The notes: a model not told the origin generated them from the sequence alone. A DNA stretch of 64,000 nt from JAFDVL01 sp963794955 (GCA_963794955.1 CAWCGF010000010.1:1-64000); one strand, 5' to 3'. Shown: positions 53,274 to 63,381, counted from the stretch's first letter. A program made the numbers and translations.

Positions 53274-54368
53274 ATGCTGAAATTTTGTGCGCTCGTTCTT
53301 GCTTTATTCTGCCCATTTTTGGTTATGGCTCAACCCAACGACTCCCTTGTGCTGACCCAGGCGCAGGCTTCCAGCCTCGCTCAATTGCCACTCAAATGCG
53401 TGCGCAAAGAATATCCGAACAAACTTGATCACGTCATGAACGACGGCGGCGAAGTGAAAAGCCCCAAGGCGCTGCATCCGGCGTTTTATGGCTGCTTCGA
53501 TTGGCATTCGTCGGTACACGGGCATTGGATGTTGGTGCGGTTGCTCAAGACGTTTCCGAATTTGCCCGAAGCGACGGAGATTCGCGCGGCGCTGAATGAA
53601 AACCTTTCGACGGCAAATCTTCAGAGCGAAGTTGCGTATTTGCAGCAACCCAGTCGCCAATCCTTCGAGCGCACGTACGGCTGGGCCTGGTTGCTAAAAC
53701 TGGCCGAAGAATTGCACGGTTGGAATGATTCAGACGGCAAAAAATGGGCGATAAATCTGAAGCCGCTCGCGGAGGCTTTGGTTACGCGCTACGTGAATTT
53801 CCTGCCCAAGCAAACCTATCCGATTCGCACGGGCGTGCATCCGAACACGGCGTTTGGCTTAGCTTTTGCGCTGGATTATGCGAAGACGATAGGCGAGCCA
53901 AAGCTGGTGGAATTAATCACGGAACGCAGCCTGACCTATTACCGTAAAGACGTGAATTATCCGGCAGCGTGGGAACCGGGTGGCGAAGACTTTTTCTCGC
54001 CGAGTTTGATGGAAGCTGATTTGATGCGACGCGTCATGAAGCCCGCAGAGTTTCAGCAATGGTTCGCGGCGTTCTTGCCGAATCTTGCCAAGGGTGAGCC
54101 AAAATCTTTGCTCACGCCCGCCGTTGTAGCAGATCGCAGTGATCCGAAAATCGTGCATCTGGATGGGCTGAATTTGAGCCGCGCGTGGTGTATGCGCAGC
54201 ATTGCCGCAGCCTTGCCGTCGAACGATCCTAAACGAAAAACCCTCCTGAACGCAGCGAATCTACATGCACAAGATGCGCTGACCAATGTGGCAAGTGGAA
54301 GTTATGAAGGCGAGCATTGGCTGGCTTCTTTCGCGGTCTATCTGCTTTCGACTTCTGCTCCCAGATGA
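53274..54368 (+). CDS. Exported DUF2891 family protein
   Basis: A 364-residue protein with a short signal peptide (MLKFCALVLALFCPFLVMAQ). The family pattern includes LHPAFYGCFDWHSSVHGHWMLVRLL, RTYGWAWLLKLA and GGEDFFSPSLMEADLMRRVM, which are DUF2891. The alpha-helical repeats resemble an alpha/alpha toroid, and the pattern of His, Trp and Asp suggests sugar binding, but no activity is known. AGGA lies before the ATG. It sits between folA and thyA on the opposite strand. Confidence 0.88.
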   Translation: MLKFCALVLALFCPFLVMAQPNDSLVLTQAQASSLAQLPLKCVRKEYPNKLDHVMNDGGEVKSPKALHPAFYGCFDWHSSVHGHWMLVRLLKTFPNLPEATEIRAALNENLSTANLQSEVAYLQQPSRQSFERTYGWAWLLKLAEELHGWNDSDGKKWAINLKPLAEALVTRYVNFLPKQTYPIRTGVHPNTAFGLAFALDYAKTIGEPKLVELITERSLTYYRKDVNYPAAWEPGGEDFFSPSLMEADLMRRVMKPAEFQQWFAAFLPNLAKGEPKSLLTPAVVADRSDPKIVHLDGLNLSRAWCMRSIAAALPSNDPKRKTLLNAANLHAQDALTNVASGSYEGEHWLASFAVYLLSTSAPR

Positions 54369-54370
54369 AG

Positions 54371-55168
54371 TTACACAGCAACTGCGGCTTTGATTGCGGA
54401 ATGATGCTGATAATTCACGACTTCAAAATCCTCGTATTGATACTCAAAAATTGAAGCAGGCTTGCGCTTAATGACGAGTTGTGGCAGCGGATACGGCGAG
54501 CGACTGAGTTGTAAATGCACTTGCTCAAAGTGGTTGCTGTAAAGGTGGCAATCGCCGCCTGTCCAAATGAAATCGCCTAAGTCCAAATCACATTGCTCGG
54601 CGATCATGTGCGTCAGCAACGCATACGAGGCGATATTGAATGGGACGCCAAGGAACATATCCGCGCTGCGTTGGTAGAGCTGGCAAGAGAGCTTTCCTGC
54701 CGCGACATGAAATTGGAAAAGTGAATGACACGGTGGCAACGGCGTTTTGTCAGCGAAACTGGGATTAAAGGCGACAACGATCATCCGTCGTGAATTGGGA
54801 TTCGTTCTGATCTGCTCAATGACCTGGCTGATTTGATCAATATGTGTGCCATCAGGGTTTGGCCACGAGCGCCACATCGAACCGTAAATGCCTTCCCCTA
54901 GTTCCCCGTTCGCGTCCGCCCATTCGTTCCAAATCGTGACGTTGTGTTCCTGCAAATATTTAATGTTCGTGTCGCCGCGCAGAAACCATAGCAATTCGTA
55001 AATAATGGATTTCAAATGAACTTTTTTCGTCGTGACCAGCGGAAAGCCCTGGCTTAAATCGAATCGCATTTGCCTGCCAAAAACGGAAAGTGTACCCACA
55101 CCAGTACGGTCTTCTTTCTGGACGCCCTGCGCCAGAATGTCTTTCATCAGATCAAGATATACCAACAT
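54371..55168 (-). CDS. thyA: Thymidylate synthase
   Basis: A 265-residue ThyA that methylates dUMP to dTMP with methylenetetrahydrofolate. The nucleophile is in LPPCHSLFQFHV (about residue 147), with QRSADMFLGVPFNIASYALL and GDCHLYSNH downstream. The N-terminal EDRTGVGTLSVFG is usual. The 3' end of the DUF2891 gene is two bases away, convergent. folA is 1.2 kb off on the same strand, with the DUF2891 gene between. Confidence 0.96.
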   Translation of the reverse strand: MLVYLDLMKDILAQGVQKEDRTGVGTLSVFGRQMRFDLSQGFPLVTTKKVHLKSIIYELLWFLRGDTNIKYLQEHNVTIWNEWADANGELGEGIYGSMWRSWPNPDGTHIDQISQVIEQIRTNPNSRRMIVVAFNPSFADKTPLPPCHSLFQFHVAAGKLSCQLYQRSADMFLGVPFNIASYALLTHMIAEQCDLDLGDFIWTGGDCHLYSNHFEQVHLQLSRSPYPLPQLVIKRKPASIFEYQYEDFEVVNYQHHSAIKAAVAV

Positions 55169-55291
55169 AGTAACCCTTTGTCCTCATCACAGATTTTTCA
55201 TTTGAGGTAGTACAAGCCTGCCCCGCCAAAGTCAAGCCTGAGAGCCATTGCTACTGGTCACAGACACTTGCACGGGGCGATGAAATTCTTG

Positions 55292-55320
55292 TGTACATCA
55301 AAGCGGTGCCTGTCTATAAT
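55292..55320 (+). promoter_or_regulatory. Sigma-70-type promoter of the GT41 locus
   Basis: A perfect TATAAT (55315-55320) lies 17 bases from tgtaca (55292-55297, four of six matches to TTGACA). Transcription would start near 55327, about 100 bases before the first TTG start codon, leading the locus 55431-64000. Confidence 0.5.
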
Positions 55321-55430
55321 GCACTCGCCTGTTGAGGCCAAAGCAATTGTCATCCAGTCCCCACCCTGCGATTCATCTTGAGTTTATCCACCAGCCCTTT
55401 TGCTATTCAGCAATCCATCGGAGCACGCGC

Positions 55431-57773
55431 TTGACCAAACCGCAACTTCAACCCGGCTTGCCCGGTCGTAATGAGGCTTGTCCCTGTGGCAGCCAGAAAA
55501 AATATAAATACTGCTGTGGCCGCACCAAAGCTGTGTCGCACCAACCTAATAAGCCACGACCAGCGGCGCGCACAGACAATTTTGTCGCTGTTTGCCAAGC
55601 TGCCATCCAGGCTTTCGAGGCAGGAGATTTGACGCAGGCACAGGTGAATTGTGAGCAAGCGTTGCAGCTTAATCCGAAACACCCTGAACTGTTGCACCTC
55701 AGCGCGATGATTGCCGAGCAATTGAAAGACTATCCCACTGCGCTTACTTATATTCGGCGCGCGCTGGAGCAATTGCCGCAATCCAGTATGTTTTATAACG
55801 CGTTGGGGTTGATCCAACTAGGGTTAGACTTGCCGGAGGAGGCAGAAAAGGCGTACCGGATGGCGTTGCAGCTTGATCCAACGAATGCCTTGGCACATCA
55901 CAATTTGGGCGACTTGTGGCAGTTGCGCCAAGAGGCAGTGGCGGCAGAACAATGTTACCAGGAAGCATTGCGGCACAAACCGGATTCGTCCGAAACACAC
56001 AGCAGTATGGGGTTCTTACGGCTGCACCAGCGGCAATATGATCCGGCCATCCTTCATTTCGCACGCGCCCTTGAACTAGCTCCCAATGATTTCAATACCT
56101 ATCACGGCCTGGCCCGTGCTTTACGGGAACAAGATCGCTACGCGCAATCGCAGGCGGTACTAGAACAGGTGATTCGGCTCAAGCCTGATTTTGCCGAAGC
56201 CTGGCATGACTTGGGCGTAACGTTGTTAGCCTTAAAGAAGCCGTCAGACGCTATTGTCGCGCTGGAAAAGTCGGTAGAACTGAAGCCGGACTTAGACCTG
56301 GCGTACCTGAATATCGGCAGCCACTACTACGAACTGGGATTGGTGGATGTCACAATGCAATACCTTCACCGCGCGCAAGCCGTGCGCCCTTCCGATGCAA
56401 CGCGGCTGAAAATGGCGCTGTGCTTCCCGGCCTTTTATGATTCGGTCGAGCAAGTCCAAAGGGAGCACGAGCGGTTGACCGCCGATTTGGCACAGTTAGC
56501 CACGGAAAACATCGTCATTACCGACCCACTGGAAGAGACAGCCATCACGCCCTTTTTTCTGGCCTATCGGGGCGAGAATGAGCTGGAGACTTTGAACCGC
56601 GTCGGCGACCTGTTCCTGCGTGCTTGTCCCGCGCTTGGCACCACCGCGCCGCATTGCCTGACGCCCAAACCACAGGGCGGACGCCTCAAAATCGGCTTTC
56701 TTTCTTCCAGCTTCAATCACCCCAGTCACGTCGTGAATCGCGTGATGGGACCCGTCATTGCCCATTGGCCGCGCGACCGCTTTTCCGTTACGTTGTTGCA
56801 TCGCAATGTGCCTTCCCCTGAAATCGTCCAATACTTGCGCGAGGGCGACCAGACCATACACGTTCCGCAAGCGCTGGAAGCCGCCCGGCAACAAATCGCG
56901 GATCAGCAACTCGACATCCTTTTCTATTGCGATCTCGGCATGGAACCTTGGAGCTATTTCCTCTCCTTTGCTCGGCTCGCCCCCTTGCAACTGACCTGCG
57001 GTGGCCATCCCATCACGAGCGGCGTTCCCAATGTGGATTACTTCCTTTCTTCGGCGATTGATGAGGTGCCGCATGCGCAAGAACATTATCGGGAGCGCGT
57101 GGGGCTGCTGCCACAACGCACCGTCTGTTACTATGCGGCGACGCCACCCGCGCGCCTCAAAACGCGGGCGGATTTGGGCTTGCCGGAAAACAAGCACATC
57201 TATCTCTGCCCGATGTCTCCCTTCAAACTCCACCCGGAAATGGATCACTTGATCGGCGAGATTCTGCGCACCGACCCAGAAGGCGAAGTCGTCTTCGTCA
57301 CGAACTATCAGACGGAACTCTGGGAACGCCTCAAACAACGTTTTGCCCGCACGTTGCCTGACGTGGCAACGCGCCTCCGCTTCCTGCCATTCCTGCTCAT
57401 GTCAGATTTTACCGAGTTATTGCGCTTGAGCGACGTGATGCTCGACACCACCAAATTCAATGGCGGCACCACCTCTCTGGAAGCATTGGCTGTCGGCACG
57501 CCCATTGTCACGCTGCCCGGCGAACTCCTGCGACAGCGCTGCACCTTTGCGATGTACAACGCGATGGACTGGCGGGAGTGCCTCGCCCAAGATGCCCAGG
57601 ACTACGTGCGCCTCGCCACGGAAATCGCGCGGCGGCCTGAGTACCGAGCACATCTCAAGCTGGAAATTCTGTCGCGCAAGAACGTGTTATTCGGGCAAAC
57701 GGCGTGGATCAAACCACTCAGCGACTTCCTGCAAGAAACCTTTCACAACTCACAAGGTAGAATTGGAGCGTAA
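55431..57773 (+). CDS. SEC-C/TPR/GT41 (OGT-like) protein, copy 1
   Basis: A 780-residue three-part protein. The N-terminal SEC-C zinc motif is C17-P-C19 with C28-C29 (CPCGSQKKYKYCC). About eight TPR units follow (residues near 55-370). The C-terminal GT41 region resembles the O-GlcNAc transferase core: IGFLSSSF, LAPLQLTCGGHPITSGVPNVDYF, K599 in PFKLHP matching the catalytic-site lysine, and DTTKFNGGTTSLEAL. Protein glycosylation from a nucleotide sugar is inferred. I use TTG 55431, preceded by ggagc; the same context opens the other two copies. It is two bases from copy 2. Confidence 0.85.
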   Translation: MTKPQLQPGLPGRNEACPCGSQKKYKYCCGRTKAVSHQPNKPRPAARTDNFVAVCQAAIQAFEAGDLTQAQVNCEQALQLNPKHPELLHLSAMIAEQLKDYPTALTYIRRALEQLPQSSMFYNALGLIQLGLDLPEEAEKAYRMALQLDPTNALAHHNLGDLWQLRQEAVAAEQCYQEALRHKPDSSETHSSMGFLRLHQRQYDPAILHFARALELAPNDFNTYHGLARALREQDRYAQSQAVLEQVIRLKPDFAEAWHDLGVTLLALKKPSDAIVALEKSVELKPDLDLAYLNIGSHYYELGLVDVTMQYLHRAQAVRPSDATRLKMALCFPAFYDSVEQVQREHERLTADLAQLATENIVITDPLEETAITPFFLAYRGENELETLNRVGDLFLRACPALGTTAPHCLTPKPQGGRLKIGFLSSSFNHPSHVVNRVMGPVIAHWPRDRFSVTLLHRNVPSPEIVQYLREGDQTIHVPQALEAARQQIADQQLDILFYCDLGMEPWSYFLSFARLAPLQLTCGGHPITSGVPNVDYFLSSAIDEVPHAQEHYRERVGLLPQRTVCYYAATPPARLKTRADLGLPENKHIYLCPMSPFKLHPEMDHLIGEILRTDPEGEVVFVTNYQTELWERLKQRFARTLPDVATRLRFLPFLLMSDFTELLRLSDVMLDTTKFNGGTTSLEALAVGTPIVTLPGELLRQRCTFAMYNAMDWRECLAQDAQDYVRLATEIARRPEYRAHLKLEILSRKNVLFGQTAWIKPLSDFLQETFHNSQGRIGA

Positions 57774-57775
57774 TC

Positions 57776-60121
57776 TTGACGAAGCCTCAACTTCAACCCG
57801 GCGGGGTTGGCCGCAATGATGCCTGCCCGTGTGGCAGCCAGAAAAAATACAAAAAATGCTGTGAAAATACGGCTGCGGCTGCGCCCAAACCTGTTGCGCA
57901 CAGCCCATCTGTGCAAAAAGTCAGGCCATCGGTAGCTTGGCCTGCGGCGGTAGAAGCATTTCAAGCTGGGAACCTCGCCCAGGCACAAACAAGCTGTGAA
58001 AAAGTGCTGGCGAGCGACCCTCGACATGCGGATGCGCTGCACCTGCGCGCGATGATTGCCTTTCGCCAGGAAGAGCACCAAACCGCGCTCCAGTATATTC
58101 AGCGAGCCATTAAGCAGGTGCCTCGTTCCAGTGATTTTTATAACTCGCTAGGACTCATCCAACAGAAATTGGACCAAGCAAGCGAAGCCGAAAAAGCCTT
58201 TCGGATGGCGCTGCAACTTGATCCGACGAACGCAATGGCGCATTTCAATCTGGGGGATTTGTGGCATGCACAGGAAAAAGTGGCAGAAGCAGAAGCCTGT
58301 TATCAGAAAGCGTTGCGTTATCAATCGAACTTTCCCGAAGCACATAATAATCTCGGATTGTTGCGGCTGAGCCAACAGCAATTCGATCCGGCCATCGTGC
58401 ATCTGAGCCAAGCCCTCCAGCTTCGCCCAGACCATTTCAAAGCACACCTTGGGCTGTCCTGCGCTTTACGTGAACAACATCGCCACGCTCAGGCGCAGGC
58501 CGTTCTGGAACAGGCGTTGCGGCTGCAACCCGATTCCGCCGAAGCTTGGCATGACTTGGGCGTCACTTTAGCGGCGCAGAATCAACGCGCCGCCAGCCTA
58601 GCTGCGTATGAGAAGGCCGTGCAACTGAAGCCCGACTTGGGTACGGGGTATTTGAGTATTGGCAATATTTATTACGAGCGTGGGTTGACGGATGTCGCGG
58701 GGCAATATTACCAGCGCGCGCAAGCGATCCAGCCATCGGATGCGTTGCGCGTAAAACAGATGCTTTGCATCCCGGCGATTTACGACTCAACCGAGCAGTT
58801 GCAAGCTGAGCGCGCACGATTGGCAGCCAATCTCGACCAATTGATGGCCGCCAACTTGCAAATCAAAGACCCGCAAAGCGAAGTGGCGCTGACGCCCTTT
58901 TTTCTGGGCTATCACGGCGAGAATGAATTAGAAATGATGACCCGCATAGGCGACTTCTTCCTGCAAACCTCGCCTTCACTCGGCGAAGTCGCGCCGCATT
59001 GCCGGACGCCACAGCGAACCAGCAATCGCATCGAAATCGGCTTTCTGTCTTCCAGCTTCTCCTGGCAAGGCATCGGGCAAAATATCATCAATCGTGTGAT
59101 GAGCGGCGTCATCGCCAATTGGCCACGCGATCAGTTTCGTGTGACCGTGTTGCATCAGGGCAATGCGTGCAGCGAGATCGTGCAAACGCTGCGGGATGGT
59201 GATCGGCTGATGAAAGTATCCAACTCTTTGGACACCACGCGGCAGCAAATCGGGGAAGCCAAACTCGACATCCTCTTTTTCTGCGACATTGGCATGGAAC
59301 CCTGGAGCTATTTCCTCTCGTTTGCGCGCCTCGCGCCACTACAAGTCACCTGCGGCGGCCATCCGCTCACCAGTGGTGTGCCCAACGTGGACTATTTTAT
59401 TTCTTCGGCAGTTGATGAGGTTTCACACGCGCAGCAACATTATCGGGAGCGCGTCGTGCTGATGCCGCAACGTCCGGTCTGTTACTGGCCTGCCGCTTCG
59501 CCCCTACAAGTCAAAACGCGGGCGGATTTAGGCTTGCCAGAAAACAAGCACATCTATCTCTGCCCGATGACTCCCTTCAAATTGCATCCCGAAATGGATC
59601 AGATCATCGGTGAGGTGCTGCGGGCTGATGGCGACGGCGAAGTCGTCTTTGTCATCAACCATCAGACGGAACTCTGGGAACGCCTCAAACAACGCTTTGC
59701 CCGCACGCTGCCTGATGTCGTCACGCGTATTCGCTTCCTGTCGCATTTACCTTTGCCGGATTTTATTGAGCTAATACGGTTGAGCGATGTGCTGCTGGAC
59801 ACCACCAAATTCAATGGCGGCACCACCTCCCTCGAAGCCCTCGCCGTCGGCACGCCCATTGTCACGCTGCCCGGCGAATTCCTGCGTCAGCGTTGCACTT
59901 TTGCGATGTACAACGCGATGGACTGGCGGGAGTGCATCGCCCAAGATGCCCAGGACTACGTGCGCCTCGCCGCGGAAATCGCGCGGCGGCCAGAGTACCG
60001 AGCACATCTCAAGCAAGAAATTCTGTCACGTAAAAGCGTGTTGTTTGGCCAGACAGATTGGATCAAGCCACTCAGCGACTTTATGGTGGAAGCCCTGGAA
60101 AAGACCTTGCTACGAACTTAG
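57776..60121 (+). CDS. SEC-C/TPR/GT41 (OGT-like) protein, copy 2
   Basis: A 781-residue paralogue of copy 1 with the same order: SEC-C (CPCGSQKKYKKCC), TPR units and a GT41 region. TPR consensus is strong in LQLDPTNAMAHFNLGDLW and FPEAHNNLGLLRLSQQQFDPAIVHL. In the catalytic part it is the most divergent copy (MEPWSYFLSFARLAPLQVTCGGHPLTSGVP and an insertion in SFSWQGIGQNIINRVMSG). It starts at TTG 57776 with ggagcgta seven bases upstream. Differences in the TPR surface could select different protein acceptors. Confidence 0.85.
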   Translation: MTKPQLQPGGVGRNDACPCGSQKKYKKCCENTAAAAPKPVAHSPSVQKVRPSVAWPAAVEAFQAGNLAQAQTSCEKVLASDPRHADALHLRAMIAFRQEEHQTALQYIQRAIKQVPRSSDFYNSLGLIQQKLDQASEAEKAFRMALQLDPTNAMAHFNLGDLWHAQEKVAEAEACYQKALRYQSNFPEAHNNLGLLRLSQQQFDPAIVHLSQALQLRPDHFKAHLGLSCALREQHRHAQAQAVLEQALRLQPDSAEAWHDLGVTLAAQNQRAASLAAYEKAVQLKPDLGTGYLSIGNIYYERGLTDVAGQYYQRAQAIQPSDALRVKQMLCIPAIYDSTEQLQAERARLAANLDQLMAANLQIKDPQSEVALTPFFLGYHGENELEMMTRIGDFFLQTSPSLGEVAPHCRTPQRTSNRIEIGFLSSSFSWQGIGQNIINRVMSGVIANWPRDQFRVTVLHQGNACSEIVQTLRDGDRLMKVSNSLDTTRQQIGEAKLDILFFCDIGMEPWSYFLSFARLAPLQVTCGGHPLTSGVPNVDYFISSAVDEVSHAQQHYRERVVLMPQRPVCYWPAASPLQVKTRADLGLPENKHIYLCPMTPFKLHPEMDQIIGEVLRADGDGEVVFVINHQTELWERLKQRFARTLPDVVTRIRFLSHLPLPDFIELIRLSDVLLDTTKFNGGTTSLEALAVGTPIVTLPGEFLRQRCTFAMYNAMDWRECIAQDAQDYVRLAAEIARRPEYRAHLKQEILSRKSVLFGQTDWIKPLSDFMVEALEKTLLRT

Positions 60122-60171
60122 CAGCAGCAACAAGTTTTATCCTCAGGAAGATTACAAAGGAAAGATTATAG

Positions 60172-60978
60172 ATGATAACGTATATTGAACAGCTTGCTAC
60201 TAATGGATATTGCGTAATTCCACAGGTCTTTAGCGCAGAGGAAGTCAGCCAAGCTCTAAGGCTGTTACTCAACTGGGAAAAAAAAGTCCCGTTAGCGCCT
60301 AATGTGCCCTTCCTCAATCGAGATCAATGCGCCATCTACAATTTGCAAAACAAGGAATTTTTCTTTCTGAAGCTGTTATTTAAGTCAGCCGCAATCGAAA
60401 GTATCCTCAAACATTTTCTGAATGATCCATGGTACAAACCGATTGCCGCCGATGAGCCGAACTATATCCTGCGAGGCTACACGGGCAGAAGCAGCAATGT
60501 AAGTTTGCCACTGCATATAGATTCGATGATTCCTTACCTGAGTTCCCAGATTATCTCCCTGCAACTCTCCATCATTCTGGAAGATCAGGATGAACAAAAT
60601 GGTTGTACCCTGGTGGTTCCGGGTTCGCACCTTTCAGGCGAGTATGTATCACAGGAAGCACTAGGTCAGGCGGTGCCCATTCCTTCCCAAGCTGGGGATA
60701 TGGTGATCTGGGACAGTCGGCTCTGGCACGGCGCGTTGGCCAATCAGAGCGAGCGAACCAGATGGGCGATGATTGCAACGTTTGCCCGTTGGTGGGTGAA
60801 ACAGAGCTTCAACATCACCGGCAACCTACCTGCGCACATTTTCAATGAACTAACCGATTCCCAAAAAGCGGTGATGGGCTTTTGCTCCATTCCCTTCAAT
60901 AACGAATCGGAAGGGATTGATATGAAAGTCGGATACGAGGCCTTACATCAGCAGTCGGCCTCGGCGTTCAAACGATAG
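60172..60978 (+). CDS. PhyH-type Fe(II)/2-oxoglutarate dioxygenase
   Basis: A 268-residue oxygenase of the phytanoyl-CoA dioxygenase family. The iron triad is H115, D117 (LPLHIDSM) and H186 (LWHGA), with the 2-oxoglutarate-binding arginine probably R195 or R197. Typical context is LEDQDEQNGCTLVVPGSH. Members hydroxylate small molecules, lipids or sugar/peptide parts. Placed between GT41 copies two and three on the same strand, it may hydroxylate the protein, the sugar or a precursor. It begins 50 bases after copy 2. Confidence 0.88.
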   Translation: MITYIEQLATNGYCVIPQVFSAEEVSQALRLLLNWEKKVPLAPNVPFLNRDQCAIYNLQNKEFFFLKLLFKSAAIESILKHFLNDPWYKPIAADEPNYILRGYTGRSSNVSLPLHIDSMIPYLSSQIISLQLSIILEDQDEQNGCTLVVPGSHLSGEYVSQEALGQAVPIPSQAGDMVIWDSRLWHGALANQSERTRWAMIATFARWWVKQSFNITGNLPAHIFNELTDSQKAVMGFCSIPFNNESEGIDMKVGYEALHQQSASAFKR

Positions 60979-61056
60979 AATTGGAAATGAACGCTTGCCT
61001 TTCATGGTTTCCAATTTGTGTTTCTCTACCAGCCCACAACTCTTAGGAGCGTAGTT

Positions 61057-63381
61057 TTGACGAAAGCACAACTTCAATCCGGCTCGCCCGGTCGCAATGA
61101 TGCCTGTCCCTGTGGCAGCCAGAAAAAATACCAAAAATGCTGTGGTAATGCCGCCGCCACCTTGCCAGTCACAATCGAGCAAACTGCGAGCACCATTCCC
61201 TTCTCAATTCTTTGGGACGCGGCAACGCAAGCCTTTGAAGCAGGCGATCTCGCTCAGGCACAGGCAAATTGTGAGCAGGCGCTTCAGCTTGATCCGCAGC
61301 ATGCCGATTCCTTGCAGCTTCGTTCGATGATTGCCTTGCGCCAGGGGGATTGCCCAACCGCGCTTGACTACATCTACCGCGCGCTGGAGCAGGCACCACA
61401 GGCAAGTATTTTTTATAACTCGCTCGGCACGATTCAGCAGGCATTGGGGCAGACAGGCGAAGCCGAAAAGGCCTATCGAATGGCGTTACAGCTTGATCCC
61501 GATAGTGCGATGGTGCATTTCAATTTGGGGGATTTGTGGCATGCGCAGGAAAAAAATGCCGAAGCAGAACTATGCTATCGGGAGGCCTTGCGCTGCCAAC
61601 CGAGCTTTCCTGAAGCGCACAACAATCTCGGATTGTTGATGTCGAATTTGCAGCGCCCTGACCAGGCGATCACGCACTTTGTCGAAGCCATCAATTTACG
61701 ACCGGATTACCTCAAGGCGCATTACAGCTTAGCATGTGTCTTACGGGAACAAGGCCGCTTCGCCGACGCCCAAACTGTATTAGAACGGGCGCTCAAGCTG
61801 AAACCCGATTTTGCCGAAGCCTGGCATGATTTGGGGTTGAGCTTGCTGTGCCAGGAGAAACCGCTCGACGCGCTCGACGCGTTGGAGCGGTCAGCACAAC
61901 TAAATCCGAACCTGGATCGCGCCTACCTGAATATCGGCAATATCCACTACGAACGCGGGCTGGTAGATGTCTCGCGCCGCTACTTTGAGCGTGCGCAAGC
62001 CGTGCGCCCTTCTGATGCGACGCGGCTGAAAATCGCGTTGAGCTTTCCCGCTATTTATGACTCGGTCGAGCAAGTCAAAATAGAACACGACCGGTTGATC
62101 ACGAGCTTGGCCCAGTTAGCCACGGAAAACCTTCAGATCAGAGACCCGCACGAAGAAGTTGTCACCATGCCCTTTTATCTAGCCTATCAGGGCGAGAATG
62201 AGTTGGACACTTTAAGCCGCATTGGCGATCTGTTTCTGCAAGTTTGTCCCGCGCTCGGCACCACCGCCCCGCATTGCCTAACGCCCAAACCACACGGCGG
62301 ACGCCTCAAAATCGGCTTTCTTTCGTCCAGTTTTACCCGGCAAAACCACGTCGTGAATCGGGTGATGGGGCCCGTCATCGCCAATTGGCCGCGCGACAGC
62401 TATGAGTTGACATTATTATATCGCCACATGCCCTGCGGCGAAATCGTCCAGTACATGCACGAGGGCGACCGCCTGATCCGCGTCCCCAACGCGCTGGCGG
62501 CGGCGCGCCAACAAATCGCGGATCAGCAACTCGACATCCTCTTTTTCTGCGACATCGGGCTGGAACCCTGGAGCTATTTTCTTTCCTTCGCCCGCCTTGC
62601 GCCACTGCAAGTCACTAGCGGCGGTCATCCCATCACCAGCGGCATTCCCAACCTCGACTACTTCATTTCCTCGGCCAATGATGAAGTCGCGCATGCGCAG
62701 CAACATTATCGGGAACGCATAGTACTAATGCCGCAACGCACCGTCTGTTACTATCCTGCTGCTTCGCCGACACAAGTCAAAACGCGGGCGGATTTGGGCT
62801 TGCCGGAGAACAAACACATCTATCTCTGCCCGATGACTCCCTTCAAACTCCACCCGGAAATGGATCACTTGATTGGCGAGATTCTGCGCACCGATCCAGA
62901 AGGCGAAGTCGTCTTCGTCACGAACTATCAGACGGAACTCTGGGAACGCCTCAAACAACGTTTTGCCCGCACACTGCCTGATGTCTTTGCACGCATTCGC
63001 TTTCTGCCTTTTATGCCCATGCATGATTTCGTCGAATTATTGCGGCTCAGCGATGTCATGCTGGACACCACCAAATTCAATGGCGGCACGACCTCTCTGG
63101 AAGCATTGGCTGTCGGCACGCCCATTGTCACCCTGCCCGGCGAACTCCTGCGACAGCGCTGCACCTTTGCGATGTACAACGCGATGGACTGGCGTGAATG
63201 TGTTGCCAAAGATGCCCAGGACTATGTGCGCTTGGCCACAGAAATCGCCCGGCGACCTGAATATCGAGCACATCTCAAGCAAGAAATTCTCGCGCGCAAG
63301 GCAATCCTCTTTGGACAAAAAGATTGGATTAAGCCACTGAGCGATTTCTTACTCAATGCAATGGAGGATTTAGCAAAATGA
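61057..63381 (+). CDS. SEC-C/TPR/GT41 (OGT-like) protein, copy 3
   Basis: A 774-residue paralogue. It has SEC-C (CPCGSQKKYQKCC), TPR units (FPEAHNNLGLLMSNLQRPDQAITHF is one) and GT41 parts (FLSSSFTRQNHVVNRVMGPVIANWPRD, TPFKLHPEMDH). The C-terminal 250 codons are almost identical in DNA to copy 1, while the TPR region is more different, suggesting gene conversion. Start TTG 61057 has taggagcg eight bases upstream. The stop overlaps the FkbM gene start by four bases (ATGA), showing translational coupling. Confidence 0.85.
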   Translation: MTKAQLQSGSPGRNDACPCGSQKKYQKCCGNAAATLPVTIEQTASTIPFSILWDAATQAFEAGDLAQAQANCEQALQLDPQHADSLQLRSMIALRQGDCPTALDYIYRALEQAPQASIFYNSLGTIQQALGQTGEAEKAYRMALQLDPDSAMVHFNLGDLWHAQEKNAEAELCYREALRCQPSFPEAHNNLGLLMSNLQRPDQAITHFVEAINLRPDYLKAHYSLACVLREQGRFADAQTVLERALKLKPDFAEAWHDLGLSLLCQEKPLDALDALERSAQLNPNLDRAYLNIGNIHYERGLVDVSRRYFERAQAVRPSDATRLKIALSFPAIYDSVEQVKIEHDRLITSLAQLATENLQIRDPHEEVVTMPFYLAYQGENELDTLSRIGDLFLQVCPALGTTAPHCLTPKPHGGRLKIGFLSSSFTRQNHVVNRVMGPVIANWPRDSYELTLLYRHMPCGEIVQYMHEGDRLIRVPNALAAARQQIADQQLDILFFCDIGLEPWSYFLSFARLAPLQVTSGGHPITSGIPNLDYFISSANDEVAHAQQHYRERIVLMPQRTVCYYPAASPTQVKTRADLGLPENKHIYLCPMTPFKLHPEMDHLIGEILRTDPEGEVVFVTNYQTELWERLKQRFARTLPDVFARIRFLPFMPMHDFVELLRLSDVMLDTTKFNGGTTSLEALAVGTPIVTLPGELLRQRCTFAMYNAMDWRECVAKDAQDYVRLATEIARRPEYRAHLKQEILARKAILFGQKDWIKPLSDFLLNAMEDLAK

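Noticed and set aside
56496..57338. A 280-codon antisense frame inside GT41 copy 1, with similar frames in copies 2 and 3
   Set aside because: They recur only because the sense genes are paralogous; no motifs or ribosome sites support them.
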